From Oscillospiraceae bacterium (GTDB taxonomy: Bacteria > Bacillota > Clostridia > Oscillospirales > Ruminococcaceae), in NCBI GenBank assembly GCA_900768675.1, contig CAAGDT010000105.1, positions 1-13,415 on the forward strand: a DNA stretch of 13,415 bases, read 5' to 3'. Under the pieces are notes generated by a model. The model was not told where the DNA came from. It saw only the letters and a program-made list of their open reading frames with translations, and made no database searches. Below, piece by piece: positions 5,827 to 13,367 of the stretch; position 1 is the first letter of the stretch, and the number at the start of each line of letters is the position of its first letter. Made by a program: the position numbers and the translations under genes.

Positions 5827-7803
5827 TTAATTTTCAATCATTTCCAGAAGCTGCGCCTCGGAGATTATCTTTACTCCAAGCTCCTCAGCCTTTGTAAGCT
5901 TGCTTCCAGCCGCTTCTCCCGCAACAACGTAGCTTGTCTTTTTTGAAACCGAGCCTGCACATTTTCCGCCAAGACTCTCTATCATTTCCTTTGCCTGCTC
6001 CCTCTTCAGATTCGGCAGAGTTCCAGTAAGGACAAAGGTAAGTCCTGCGAATTTGTCTCCTGCTGCCGCCTTATCGTAGGTCATTTTCAGTCCGTATTCC
6101 CTGAAACGCTCAATAAGAGCAATCATTGTTTCGTCCTTAAAGGCGCTGACTATATTTTCAGCAAGCACCGCTCCGAAGCTGTCTATTGCGGAAATATCCT
6201 CAGCGGTAGCAGACATAATACTGTTCATATCGCCAAACTTCCTGCACAGAAGCTCTGCTGAGCGCCTGCCTATACCTCTTATTCCAAGGGCGAAAATAAG
6301 CCTGTCAAGCTGATTTTCCTTTGATTTTTCTATTGCGGCAATAAGATTTCCTGCGGATTTCTCCTTAAAGCCCGGGAGCATAAGCAAATCTGCTTCCCTG
6401 AGGCAGTACAGGTCTGCGGAGTTTTTAATAAGTCCCTGTTCAGAAAGCAGTTTTACAATCGATTCGCCAAGCCCGTCAATGTTCATAGCGTCACGGGAGG
6501 CAAAATGTTCGATACTGCGAAGCAGCTGTGCGGGACAGTTTGGATTTACGCAACGCACCGCTGCTTCACCCTCGCTTTTCTCCGCCTTATGCCCGCATAC
6601 GGGGCAGTTTTCTGGGAGAAAATAGGGCTGACTGTTTTCGGCGTGTGCGGCAACTCTTACTACCTCGGGGATAATCTCCCCTGCCTTTCGGACAACGATT
6701 TTATCGCCTACACGCACGTCAAGCTGTGAAATTATATCCTGATTATGAAGCGAAGCACGGGAAACGGTTGTGCCTGCAAGAATAATCGGGTCGAAAATTG
6801 CAACAGGAGTAAGAGCGCCGGTTCTGCCAACGTTTACCTCGATTTCACGAAGCGTTGTTTCCTTCTCCTCCGGCGGGTACTTAAAGGCAACCGCCCATTT
6901 CGGCACCTTTGCGGTTGAGCCGAGAATATCCCGCTGAGCAAAGTCGTCAACCTTGATAACTGCGCCGTCGGTATCGTAGCTGTATTCAAGCCTCTCTGTT
7001 CCTATTTCCCGTATCCTCTGAACAGCAGCTTCTATGCTGTCAAAAACCCTGTCCTCAACCGTCTTGAAACCTAAGGCTTTCAGATATTCTATGGATTCGT
7101 GATGACTTGTAAGGGTTTTTCCCTCAATCTGCTGAATATTGAAAATGAAAATGTCCAGATTTCTCTTTGCGGTTATGGAGCTGTCCTTTTGCCGCAGGGA
7201 GCCTGCGGCGGCGTTGCGGGGGTTTTTAGCGGGCTGTTCCCCTCTCTCCTCCTGCTCGGAAACAAGCTTTGCAAAGCTTTTTCTCGGCATATAAACCTCG
7301 CCCCGAACCTCTAAGAACTTGGGGGCATTATTAAGCTTAAGGGGAATACTTCTGATTGTACGAAGATTTGCTGTAATATCCTCGCCTATAAAGCCGTCCC
7401 CACGGGTTGAGCCTCTTACAAACACGCCATCACGGTATTCAAGCGAAACGGAAAGCCCGTCGATTTTCGGCTCAACGGTATAACGGGGAGAAACCTCCTC
7501 TCTCACTCTGCGGTCAAAGGCGTAAAGCTCCTCCTCGCTGAAAACGTCCTGCAGGGAGCCCATCTGAACGGTGTGAGTAACCTTTTCAAAGGTTGAAAGC
7601 GCCATACCGCCTACCCTTTGCGTTGGCGAAAGCGGAGTTACAAGCTCGGGATATTCCTTTTCAAGTTCCTTTACCTCCCGCATAAGTGCGTCGTATTCAT
7701 CGTCCTCAACGGTGGGGGCGTCCAGCACATAATAGTTGTAGTTATGCTTTTCGATAATATCGTAAAGTTCTGAAAGTCTTTTTTCTGCCGCTTCTTTGTT
7801 CAT
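5827..7803 (-). CDS. ligA: NAD+-dependent DNA ligase LigA
   Basis: This enzyme seals nicks in duplex DNA during replication and repair, using NAD+ as AMP donor. The 658-residue length is normal for the family. Visible in order are the Ia domain with NYNYYVLDAPTVEDDEYD (21-38) that binds NMN, the adenylation domain with nucleophile Lys113 in EPKIDG, the YDTDGAVIKVD segment (276-286), the OB fold, a four-cysteine zinc finger (Cys400, Cys403, Cys418, Cys423), a helix-hairpin-helix region (about 430-575, with LGIRGIGRRSAELL), and a C-terminal BRCT domain (about 583-658, LTFVLTGTL and GGK). No key residue is missing. The ATG at 7803 is preceded by GAGG at four bases and follows the yunB stop by 20 bases, so the two are in one transcript. 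Confidence 0.98.
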   Translation of the reverse strand: MNKEAAEKRLSELYDIIEKHNYNYYVLDAPTVEDDEYDALMREVKELEKEYPELVTPLSPTQRVGGMALSTFEKVTHTVQMGSLQDVFSEEELYAFDRRVREEVSPRYTVEPKIDGLSVSLEYRDGVFVRGSTRGDGFIGEDITANLRTIRSIPLKLNNAPKFLEVRGEVYMPRKSFAKLVSEQEERGEQPAKNPRNAAAGSLRQKDSSITAKRNLDIFIFNIQQIEGKTLTSHHESIEYLKALGFKTVEDRVFDSIEAAVQRIREIGTERLEYSYDTDGAVIKVDDFAQRDILGSTAKVPKWAVAFKYPPEEKETTLREIEVNVGRTGALTPVAIFDPIILAGTTVSRASLHNQDIISQLDVRVGDKIVVRKAGEIIPEVVRVAAHAENSQPYFLPENCPVCGHKAEKSEGEAAVRCVNPNCPAQLLRSIEHFASRDAMNIDGLGESIVKLLSEQGLIKNSADLYCLREADLLMLPGFKEKSAGNLIAAIEKSKENQLDRLIFALGIRGIGRRSAELLCRKFGDMNSIMSATAEDISAIDSFGAVLAENIVSAFKDETMIALIERFREYGLKMTYDKAAAGDKFAGLTFVLTGTLPNLKREQAKEMIESLGGKCAGSVSKKTSYVVAGEAAGSKLTKAEELGVKIISEAQLLEMIEN

Positions 7804-7823
7804 AGTACCTCACAAGCTGAACA

Positions 7824-8522
7824 TTACAGGTCGAAATCCGCAAGCTCGCTGTAATACTCCTCGTCTAAAATAATATTTGAATAGGACTCGGGAACTCTGC
7901 CCACAAGCACAGTCTGGGCGATAATAAAATCCGAAACAACCTCGATTTCATCATTGAACCCGGGCAGCATAGGCGAAAGCTCCACCGAAACCTCAAGGGT
8001 AATACTGTGGATAGTCTGGTTGATTCCTGCGCTTTTGAAATTGCTTATAAGGCGGGTCTGCGCTTTTCCGCGGGGCTCGAGGCGGAACTGAAGCTCAGAG
8101 CCCATACCGTAAAGATAGCTGATACCCGTAAGAGTTCCCAGAGAAATACTTACCCTTTCGTTTTCAATTTCCGAAATGCTGCTGTTTACTGTTTCATTTA
8201 TCAGAGATTTAAGGCTGTTGATTTTACTCTGATTTGTTTTCAGGGCTGCTATATCCCCGTTTTCGTTAAAAGTAAAGCTTATCAGATCGCCGCAGTTCTC
8301 CAGCTCTCCGCTTAAATTCCCGAAAACAGCGTTACAGATAAGCTTTTCCGCCGTAATCTGGCATTTATAGCTGAGCAGCTTTTCCAGCGACGGTCTAACC
8401 GCCGCTTCAAAGCAAATCAGCAGGACAAAGCATACTGCACCAAGAAAAATCATAACTCTTCCTGCGCAGCGAAGCGCCTTATTCTGCCTTTTGTTGCGCC
8501 GCATAACACCACCCCAATGCAC
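7824..8522 (-). CDS. yunB: Sporulation protein YunB
   Basis: This 232-residue protein has a basic N-terminus, one membrane segment (about 22-42) and an extracytoplasmic domain. The family signature is clear in the second half: LTGISYLYGMG (131-141), LISNFKSAGINQT (158-170) with a following His172, then a LPGF segment and a final IAQTVLVGRVPESY (201-214). In Bacillus subtilis yunB belongs to the mother-cell SigE regulon and its loss affects spore formation; its biochemical role is not known. Its presence indicates that the source organism can sporulate or descends from a sporulating line. Two starts are possible: ATG 8522, with GAGG five bases upstream, or ATG 8504 (226 residues). I keep the first. 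The 51-base gap after the aminopeptidase gene shows no convincing promoter. It sits in a housekeeping operon, not with other sporulation genes. Confidence 0.85.
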   Translation of the reverse strand: MHWGGVMRRNKRQNKALRCAGRVMIFLGAVCFVLLICFEAAVRPSLEKLLSYKCQITAEKLICNAVFGNLSGELENCGDLISFTFNENGDIAALKTNQSKINSLKSLINETVNSSISEIENERVSISLGTLTGISYLYGMGSELQFRLEPRGKAQTRLISNFKSAGINQTIHSITLEVSVELSPMLPGFNDEIEVVSDFIIAQTVLVGRVPESYSNIILDEEYYSELADFDL

Positions 8523-8573
8523 ACCTCATACGTTAATATATGTTTATGCGGTTTGGAGTGATAATAGACAGGC

Positions 8574-9998
8574 TTAACCCTTAAGAAATACCTTAAAGGC
8601 TCTGTATGCCATATAAACGTCGTTTTTGGCTGTAATTTCAAAGGGTGCGTGCATTGCAAGCACGGGAACTCCAACGTCGATTGTGTCAACGTCAAGGTTT
8701 GCGATATACATAGCAACCGTTCCGCCGCCGCCGAAATCTACCTTGCCAAGCTCGCCTGTCTGCCAGATAACGCCGTTCTTATCGAAAAGACGTCTGATTT
8801 CGCCCACAAACTCTGCGGAAGCGTCGCTTGTGCCTGATTTTCCTCTTGCGCCGGTGTATTTTGTGGCAACAACGCCCCTGTTCAGAAAGGCGGAGTTCAT
8901 CTTCTCAAATGCGTCGGGGAATGTGGGGTCAAAGGCGGCGTTTACGTCTGCGGAAAGGCACTTTGAAGCGGAAAGGACGGTGTGTCCCTTAACGCCATAG
9001 CTTTCTGCAAGGTCGTAAATGAAGTATTTGAGATATGCCGAGCGAAGTCCCGTATTTCCGTCGCTTCCCGTCTCCTCCTTGTCGGTAAGAATTACAACCG
9101 CTGTTCTTTCGGGAGTATTCTTAAGGGAGAGAATTGCGGAAAGGGCGGGATAAGCGCATACTCTGTCGTCCTGTCCGTAAGCGCCTATCATGCTTCTGTC
9201 AAAGCCTACGTCCTTAGCCTTGAATGCAGGCACACATTCCAGCTCCGCAGAAACGAAATCCGACTCGGTAATGCCGTATTTCTCGTTTAAAATGCACATT
9301 ATATTAAGCTTTACAGCTTCGCTTGCCTTGTCCTCCTTAAAGGGTCTTGAGCCGATTAAGATATTAAGCTCCTCGCCCTTTATAAGCTGGTTTGCAGGAC
9401 GCTTGTACTGAGCGTCTGCAAGGTGTGGCAGAATATCCGTTACAACAAGTACCGGGTCATCGTCGTCCTCACCGATTTTTACGTCAACCCGCTCTCCGTC
9501 AGCCTTGTAGATAACGCCGTGAAGCGCCATTGGGATTGCAGGCCACTGGTACTTCTTTATTCCGCCATAGTAGTGGGTCTTGAAATAGCCCAGTCCGTCG
9601 CTTTCGTAAAGAGGATTCTGCTTTAAGTCAAGTCTGGGTGAGTCGATATGAGCGGCGGCGATATTAACACCCTGCTCAATGGGCGCTTTGCCGATAACAG
9701 CAAGGATTATGGATTTTCCTCTGTTGTTCAGGTAGATTTTATCTCCCTCGGAGTACTTTTCGCCTTTTTTGAAGGGCTTGAATCCCTCCTTTTCAGCTAA
9801 TCTTACTGCCTCGGCACAAGCCTCACGCTCAGTTTTTGCGGTGTCAAGGAACTTCTTATAGCCCTCGCAGAACTTATCCGCCTTGGCGATGTCCTGCTCG
9901 CTGAGTTCAATTCCCGTTTCCTTGCGCTTCATAAAAAGCTTTTCCTTAAGCTCCTCAGCCTTTGCTTCCTTTTTTTCTTTTTTTTCGTTTTTTGACAT
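8574..9998 (-). CDS. M18-family zinc aminopeptidase
   Basis: This 474-residue cytoplasmic metallo-aminopeptidase releases N-terminal residues from peptides. The M18 two-zinc site is complete: His117 with Asp119 in AAAHIDSPR, Asp277/Asp278 in GAYGQDDRV, Glu308 and Glu309 in TDKEETGSDG, Asp351 in SADVNAAFDP and His450 in AMHAPFEI. GKSGTSDASAEF (387-398) and FGGGGTVA (422-429) are further family landmarks. The length is normal for bacterial members. The N-terminal 24 residues are a Lys/Glu-rich leader encoded by three A tracts of 6, 8 and 7 (9988-9993, 9978-9985, 9970-9976 on the minus strand), unusual compared with the rest of the gene. The ATG is one base after the transglycosylase stop (TAATATG), with AAGGA about nine bases upstream, so translation is probably coupled. 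Substrate preference cannot be assigned from sequence. Confidence 0.95.
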   Translation of the reverse strand: MSKNEKKEKKEAKAEELKEKLFMKRKETGIELSEQDIAKADKFCEGYKKFLDTAKTEREACAEAVRLAEKEGFKPFKKGEKYSEGDKIYLNNRGKSIILAVIGKAPIEQGVNIAAAHIDSPRLDLKQNPLYESDGLGYFKTHYYGGIKKYQWPAIPMALHGVIYKADGERVDVKIGEDDDDPVLVVTDILPHLADAQYKRPANQLIKGEELNILIGSRPFKEDKASEAVKLNIMCILNEKYGITESDFVSAELECVPAFKAKDVGFDRSMIGAYGQDDRVCAYPALSAILSLKNTPERTAVVILTDKEETGSDGNTGLRSAYLKYFIYDLAESYGVKGHTVLSASKCLSADVNAAFDPTFPDAFEKMNSAFLNRGVVATKYTGARGKSGTSDASAEFVGEIRRLFDKNGVIWQTGELGKVDFGGGGTVAMYIANLDVDTIDVGVPVLAMHAPFEITAKNDVYMAYRAFKVFLKG

Positions 9999-9999
9999 A

Positions 10000-10596
10000 T
10001 TAGTACTTCCTTTCCTGCCCGTACAGCTCGGTGTACGTTGCTAATGCTTTATTGATTTTATCTACATAATGTGCAGCAGTGCTGCTTGGTATATTGTACA
10101 GGGTTTTGCCGTCATGTGAACAATTGCTGTCCGTAAGCCATTCAGAAACAGCACCTATTCCCGAATGGTACGCTGCCGCAGCAGCGTCAACATCTCCGAA
10201 ATAATCCACAAGATAATCTATAAGATAAGCGCCGTAGCGGATATTTGCTTCCGCTTCAAACATATCATCGTAAACCGTTTCTTCGTCTCCGAGGTGGTAC
10301 TTTATCCAGTCGAAGGTTTCCTCCATAATCTGCATAAGACCCCGTGCACCCACGTTAGAAACCGCCTTTGTATCAAAGCCGCTTTCGGTTTTTATCACCG
10401 AATACAGGAGAAATTTATCAACTCCGTATTCCTCGGAATACTTCTCCACATATCCGGAATATTTCAGCGGGTGGGTTGATTTCTTGTATTCGTAAATGCC
10501 CTTACGGTAAAGCTCTCCGCCGAAAAGAAAGGCAATAACAACAAGCCCGATGACAATTACCGCTATAACCGCCGTTTTCCTTTTACTTTTTCTCAT
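10000..10596 (-). CDS. Small membrane-anchored lytic transglycosylase (SLT domain)
   Basis: With the ATG at 10596 the product is 198 residues. It has a basic N-terminus (MRKSKRK), a membrane segment at 8-26, a short linker, and an SLT lytic transglycosylase domain (about 47-190) that would cleave peptidoglycan glycan strands outside the membrane. Motifs are KTESGF (69-74, catalytic Glu71), NVGARGLMQIM (81-91), ANIRYGAYLI (117-126) and AAAYHSGIGAV (140-150). The last is normally AYNAG followed by PG or SG, so His-Ser replaces Asn-Ala. The frame stays open upstream to an ATG at 10740. Those 48 extra residues lack family similarity and come from the alternate frame of coaE, whereas ATG 10596 has GGTGAG close upstream and begins a proper signal anchor. 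The first 14 bases overlap the end of coaE, which implies coupling. A role in wall turnover is likely; one in sporulation is possible. Confidence 0.9.
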   Translation of the reverse strand: MRKSKRKTAVIAVIVIGLVVIAFLFGGELYRKGIYEYKKSTHPLKYSGYVEKYSEEYGVDKFLLYSVIKTESGFDTKAVSNVGARGLMQIMEETFDWIKYHLGDEETVYDDMFEAEANIRYGAYLIDYLVDYFGDVDAAAAAYHSGIGAVSEWLTDSNCSHDGKTLYNIPSSTAAHYVDKINKALATYTELYGQERKY

Positions 10597-11209
10597 AAGT
10601 CTCACCAATTTCTGCGGCAATAGCAAGGATTTTCTCCCGTAGCTGCTCCTGCGTACCGGAATTTTCCACGCAGTAGGCTGACTTCTCACGGTAGAAGTCC
10701 GGAGGGTACTGGGAAGAAAGGCGGTTTTTTGCCTGTTCATCAGTAAGAGAATCCCTGAACATTATGCGGCTGAGACAAAGCTTTTCGTCTGCAACAACGC
10801 TTACAACAAGGTCGCAAAGGCTGTCTGTTCCGCTTTCAAAAAGAGTGGGTGCGTCAACAAGTATTCGCTTTTCCCCGCCGCCGAGAAAGCCGCATATTTC
10901 CGATATTATAGTATAGGAAATATAAGGGTAAATTATCCCGTTAAGAAGCTGCCGCTTTTCGCTGTCGGAAAAAATGATATTTCCAAGCATTCTGCGGTTA
11001 ATTGTTCCGTCTGAGTTAAGTATTTCCGGGGAAAAGGCGCTTACTATTTCTTTTAGTGCAGGTCTTCCCTTTTCCACAACCTCTCTTGCCGCCCTGTCGC
11101 AGTCGATTACGGCAAATCCCGCCTCACGAAAGGCATTACAAGCGGTAGTTTTGCCGGCTCCGGACATACCTGTAAGTCCCACAATTACACAATTATCTTC
11201 AAAAAACAT
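10583..11209 (-). CDS. coaE: Dephospho-CoA kinase CoaE
   Basis: This 208-residue P-loop kinase performs the last step of coenzyme A synthesis, phosphorylating the 3'-hydroxyl of dephospho-CoA in the cytoplasm. The Walker A motif is GLTGMSGAGKTT (11-22, Lys20). AVIDCDRAAREVVE (33-46) holds the substrate-binding acidic residues of the family, and RILVDAPTLFESG (115-127) replaces the usual DxPLLFE. A lid-like RIMFRDSLTDEQAKNRLSSQ segment (148-167) follows. Length and order are normal. The start has GGGGAG four bases upstream. It is separated from the preceding tsaC gene by 35 bases that contain an inverted repeat, and overlaps the downstream transglycosylase gene by 14 bases. Confidence 0.95.
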   Translation of the reverse strand: MFFEDNCVIVGLTGMSGAGKTTACNAFREAGFAVIDCDRAAREVVEKGRPALKEIVSAFSPEILNSDGTINRRMLGNIIFSDSEKRQLLNGIIYPYISYTIISEICGFLGGGEKRILVDAPTLFESGTDSLCDLVVSVVADEKLCLSRIMFRDSLTDEQAKNRLSSQYPPDFYREKSAYCVENSGTQEQLREKILAIAAEIGETYEKK

Positions 11210-11219
11210 AGTTCTCCCC

Positions 11220-11244
11220 GTTCATATTTTTAACTGATATGAAC
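11220..11244 (-). repeat. Inverted repeat between tsaC stop and coaE ribosome site
   Basis: GTTCATAT and ATATGAAC form an 8-base-pair AT-rich stem with a 9-base loop, starting immediately after the tsaC stop codon and ending just before the GGGGAG of coaE. No U tract follows, so it is not a standard terminator. It could affect translation coupling or RNA processing, or be incidental. Confidence 0.45.
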
Positions 11245-12264
11245 TTATAGTCTGATTATACGGAATGCTGCTGAGCGTAAAAGCCTGTTGTAAACCGCAA
11301 GACCTATTCCTGACCTTTCTGGCATTCGCACATACACCGCAGTACAGCCCATATCATCGGCGGTACGCAGGCTTTTAAACAGGTTTTCCGCCTGTTCCTC
11401 GGCAGTTGCTCCGTAGGGAAGCTTTATGCAGCTGTCCGTTACATTCTCATTTCCGAAACCGAGAAAGGCTGTTTTACCGTTCCTGCTCTCGGAATTTATG
11501 AATACTTCAATCTGTTCGTCGCTTCCCTCTATTATATATACCTCAGCATTTGGGGAATAATGCTTATATTTCATGCCGGGAGATAAAGCCTTCTGACCGG
11601 GTTCAAGCATTTGCAGAACGCCGCTGTCAACAGTAACGTCGGCGTATTCCCTCAGCATTTCAGCTGTAGCAGCCCCGGGACGGAGTATACGCACACCCTT
11701 TTCTCCCTCAAAGCAGATAACCGTGCTTTCAACTCCGTACCTGCACTCGCCTCCGTCAATTATCAGCGGGATTTTTCCCTTCATATCACGAAAAACATGC
11801 TCAGCGCAGGTAGGACTGGGAAGTCCCGAAATGTTGGCTGAGGGAGCTGCAAGAGGAAAGCCGCATGCACTTATAAGACTTAAGGTAAAGCTGTTTTTCG
11901 GCATACGAACCGCCGCAGTATCAAGCCCGCCGCAGGTTTCTGCGGGAATATGGAGCTTTCGGGGAAAAATCATTGTAAGCGGTCCGGGCCAGAAGTTCTC
12001 CGCAAGGGTAAGAGCAAGGGGATTTACCTCTCCCGCAATATCGTATAGCATATCAACGCTGCTGATGTGGAGGATAAGCGGGTTGTCCTGAGGTCTGCCC
12101 TTTGCCTCAAAAATCTTCTTTACCGCCGATACATCGAGGGCGTTTGCGGCAAGTCCGTAAACCGTTTCCGTAGGAACAGCAACCACTTCTCCGCCCTTTA
12201 AAAGCTCAGCCGCCGCCAAAACGGACTGCACCTCAGCCTTTAATATTTTAGTTTCCATTTTCAT
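11245..12264 (-). CDS. tsaC: Threonylcarbamoyl-AMP synthase (two-domain TsaC/Sua5 type)
   Basis: This enzyme makes threonylcarbamoyl-AMP from threonine, bicarbonate and ATP, the precursor of the t6A modification at position 37 of ANN-decoding tRNAs. The 339-residue length marks the long Sua5 form. The YrdC-like catalytic domain (about 10-205) shows VAVPTETVYGLAA (28-40), KGRPQDNPL (55-63), FWPGPLT (91-97) and APSANISG (140-147). The conserved linker SPGMKYKHYSP (228-238) leads into the C-terminal Sua5 domain (240-339). All these match the family. An in-frame ATG at 12258 is an alternative start; the ribosome site is weak (GAAAG) for both. The gene lies 29 bases after prfA and continues into coaE, so it is in a translation-related part of the operon. 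Partners TsaB, TsaD and TsaE are not in this window. Confidence 0.96.
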   Translation of the reverse strand: MKMETKILKAEVQSVLAAAELLKGGEVVAVPTETVYGLAANALDVSAVKKIFEAKGRPQDNPLILHISSVDMLYDIAGEVNPLALTLAENFWPGPLTMIFPRKLHIPAETCGGLDTAAVRMPKNSFTLSLISACGFPLAAPSANISGLPSPTCAEHVFRDMKGKIPLIIDGGECRYGVESTVICFEGEKGVRILRPGAATAEMLREYADVTVDSGVLQMLEPGQKALSPGMKYKHYSPNAEVYIIEGSDEQIEVFINSESRNGKTAFLGFGNENVTDSCIKLPYGATAEEQAENLFKSLRTADDMGCTAVYVRMPERSGIGLAVYNRLLRSAAFRIIRL

Positions 12265-12293
12265 CTTTCTTTCGCTTTACGCATATAATGATT

Positions 12294-13367
12294 TTATTCG
12301 GCTGAACCTGCAAGCTTTGCGGCTCTGTCCGCAATCGCAAGCGCATCGAAAAGCTCGTCGCAGTCGCCGTTCATTATCTGCTCAAGCTTATAAAGGGTCA
12401 GCCCGATTCTGTGGTCGGTAACTCGGCTCTGTGGGTAGTTGTAGGTTCTTATACGCTCGGAGCGGTCGCCTGTACCTACCTGAATACGGCGCTGACTGGC
12501 TATTTTCTCCGTCTGCTCGCTGAGCTTGGACTCGTACAGCTTTGAATAAAGCATTTTCATCGCCTTATCCTTGTTTTTGTACTGGCTGCGCTCCTCCTGA
12601 CACTCAACGATAATTCCCGAAGGCTTATGGATAATTCTTATTGCCGACTCGGTTTTGTTGATGTGCTGACCGCCTGCACCGCTGGAGCGGTAGGTCTGAA
12701 ACTCAAGGTCGGCTGGGTTTATCTCAACGTCAACCTCCTCCATTTCTGGAAGCACCGCAACAGTAATCGTGGAGGTCTGTATTCTGCCCTGGGCTTCGGT
12801 TTCGGGAACACGCTGAACCCGATGAACGCCGCTTTCGTACTTAAGCTTTGCGTAGGCGCCCTCCCCCTCGATTGAGAAGCTTATTTCCTTGTAGCCCCCA
12901 AGCTCGGTGGGGTTAGCGTTTACAACCTCGGTTTTCCAGCCCTTAAGCTGTGCATACATAGTGTACATTCTGAACATGGAGTTAGCAAAAAGCGCCGCCT
13001 CGTCGCCGCCTGCTCCTCCTCTTATTTCAATTATAACGTTTCTGTCGTCGTCCGGGTCTTTGGGCAGGAGCATTATTTTCAGCTCCTCTGTAATACGGGA
13101 AAGAAGCTCCTTGTTTTCCTCAAGCTGAAGCTGAGCCATTTCCTTTAAATCCTTGTCAAGTCCGCCCTCGTCAAGCATTTCCTTTGCCTCGGCGAAATCG
13201 CTTTCAGCCTTCTTGTACTCACGGTACTTCTCAACAAGTGGCGTAAGGGTTTTATATTCCTTCATAAGCTTTTTGTACTGCTCCTGGTCGTTTACAACCC
13301 CGGCGTCCATAAGCTTTTCGTTTATTTCATCATAGCGCTCCTCAGCGGCTTTAAGCTTTTCAAGCAT
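12294..13367 (-). CDS. prfA: Peptide chain release factor 1 (RF1)
   Basis: RF1 recognises UAA and UAG stop codons on the ribosome and triggers peptide release. The 357-residue length fits. Visible are the coiled N-terminal domain (1-100), RGGAGGDEAALFA (116-128), the codon-reading region with the PxT tripeptide as Pro188-Glu-Thr190 in VPETEAQGR, and the catalytic Gly232-Gly233-Gln234 in SSGAGGQHINKTES. PxT in place of SPF excludes RF2. One oddity: the residue after GRI is Gln197 (GRIQTST), where E. coli and Thermus RF1 have a His that stacks on the stop codon bases. The codon is CAG at this position. The ATG at 13367 has GGGAGG upstream and overlaps the end of a preceding gene. Every complete gene in the window ends in TAA, so none shows use of UAG. 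Confidence 0.97.
   Translation of the reverse strand: MLEKLKAAEERYDEINEKLMDAGVVNDQEQYKKLMKEYKTLTPLVEKYREYKKAESDFAEAKEMLDEGGLDKDLKEMAQLQLEENKELLSRITEELKIMLLPKDPDDDRNVIIEIRGGAGGDEAALFANSMFRMYTMYAQLKGWKTEVVNANPTELGGYKEISFSIEGEGAYAKLKYESGVHRVQRVPETEAQGRIQTSTITVAVLPEMEEVDVEINPADLEFQTYRSSGAGGQHINKTESAIRIIHKPSGIIVECQEERSQYKNKDKAMKMLYSKLYESKLSEQTEKIASQRRIQVGTGDRSERIRTYNYPQSRVTDHRIGLTLYKLEQIMNGDCDELFDALAIADRAAKLAGSAE

Noticed and set aside
8534..8542. CATATATTA resembling a SigK/SigE-type -10 before yunB
   Set aside because: It would start transcription at or inside the yunB ribosome site, and no matching -35 lies at proper distance.
8450..8716. Open frame of 88 codons overlapping yunB and the M18 gene on the minus strand
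   Set aside because: It is an alternate frame of two well-supported genes, with no recognisable motif and no ribosome site of note.
10597..10740. Upstream extension of the transglycosylase frame to an ATG at 10740
   Set aside because: The 48 extra residues lie wholly inside coaE in another frame, show no family similarity, and would place a long tail before the signal anchor. ATG 10596 has a ribosome site and begins the basic-plus-hydrophobic N-terminus.
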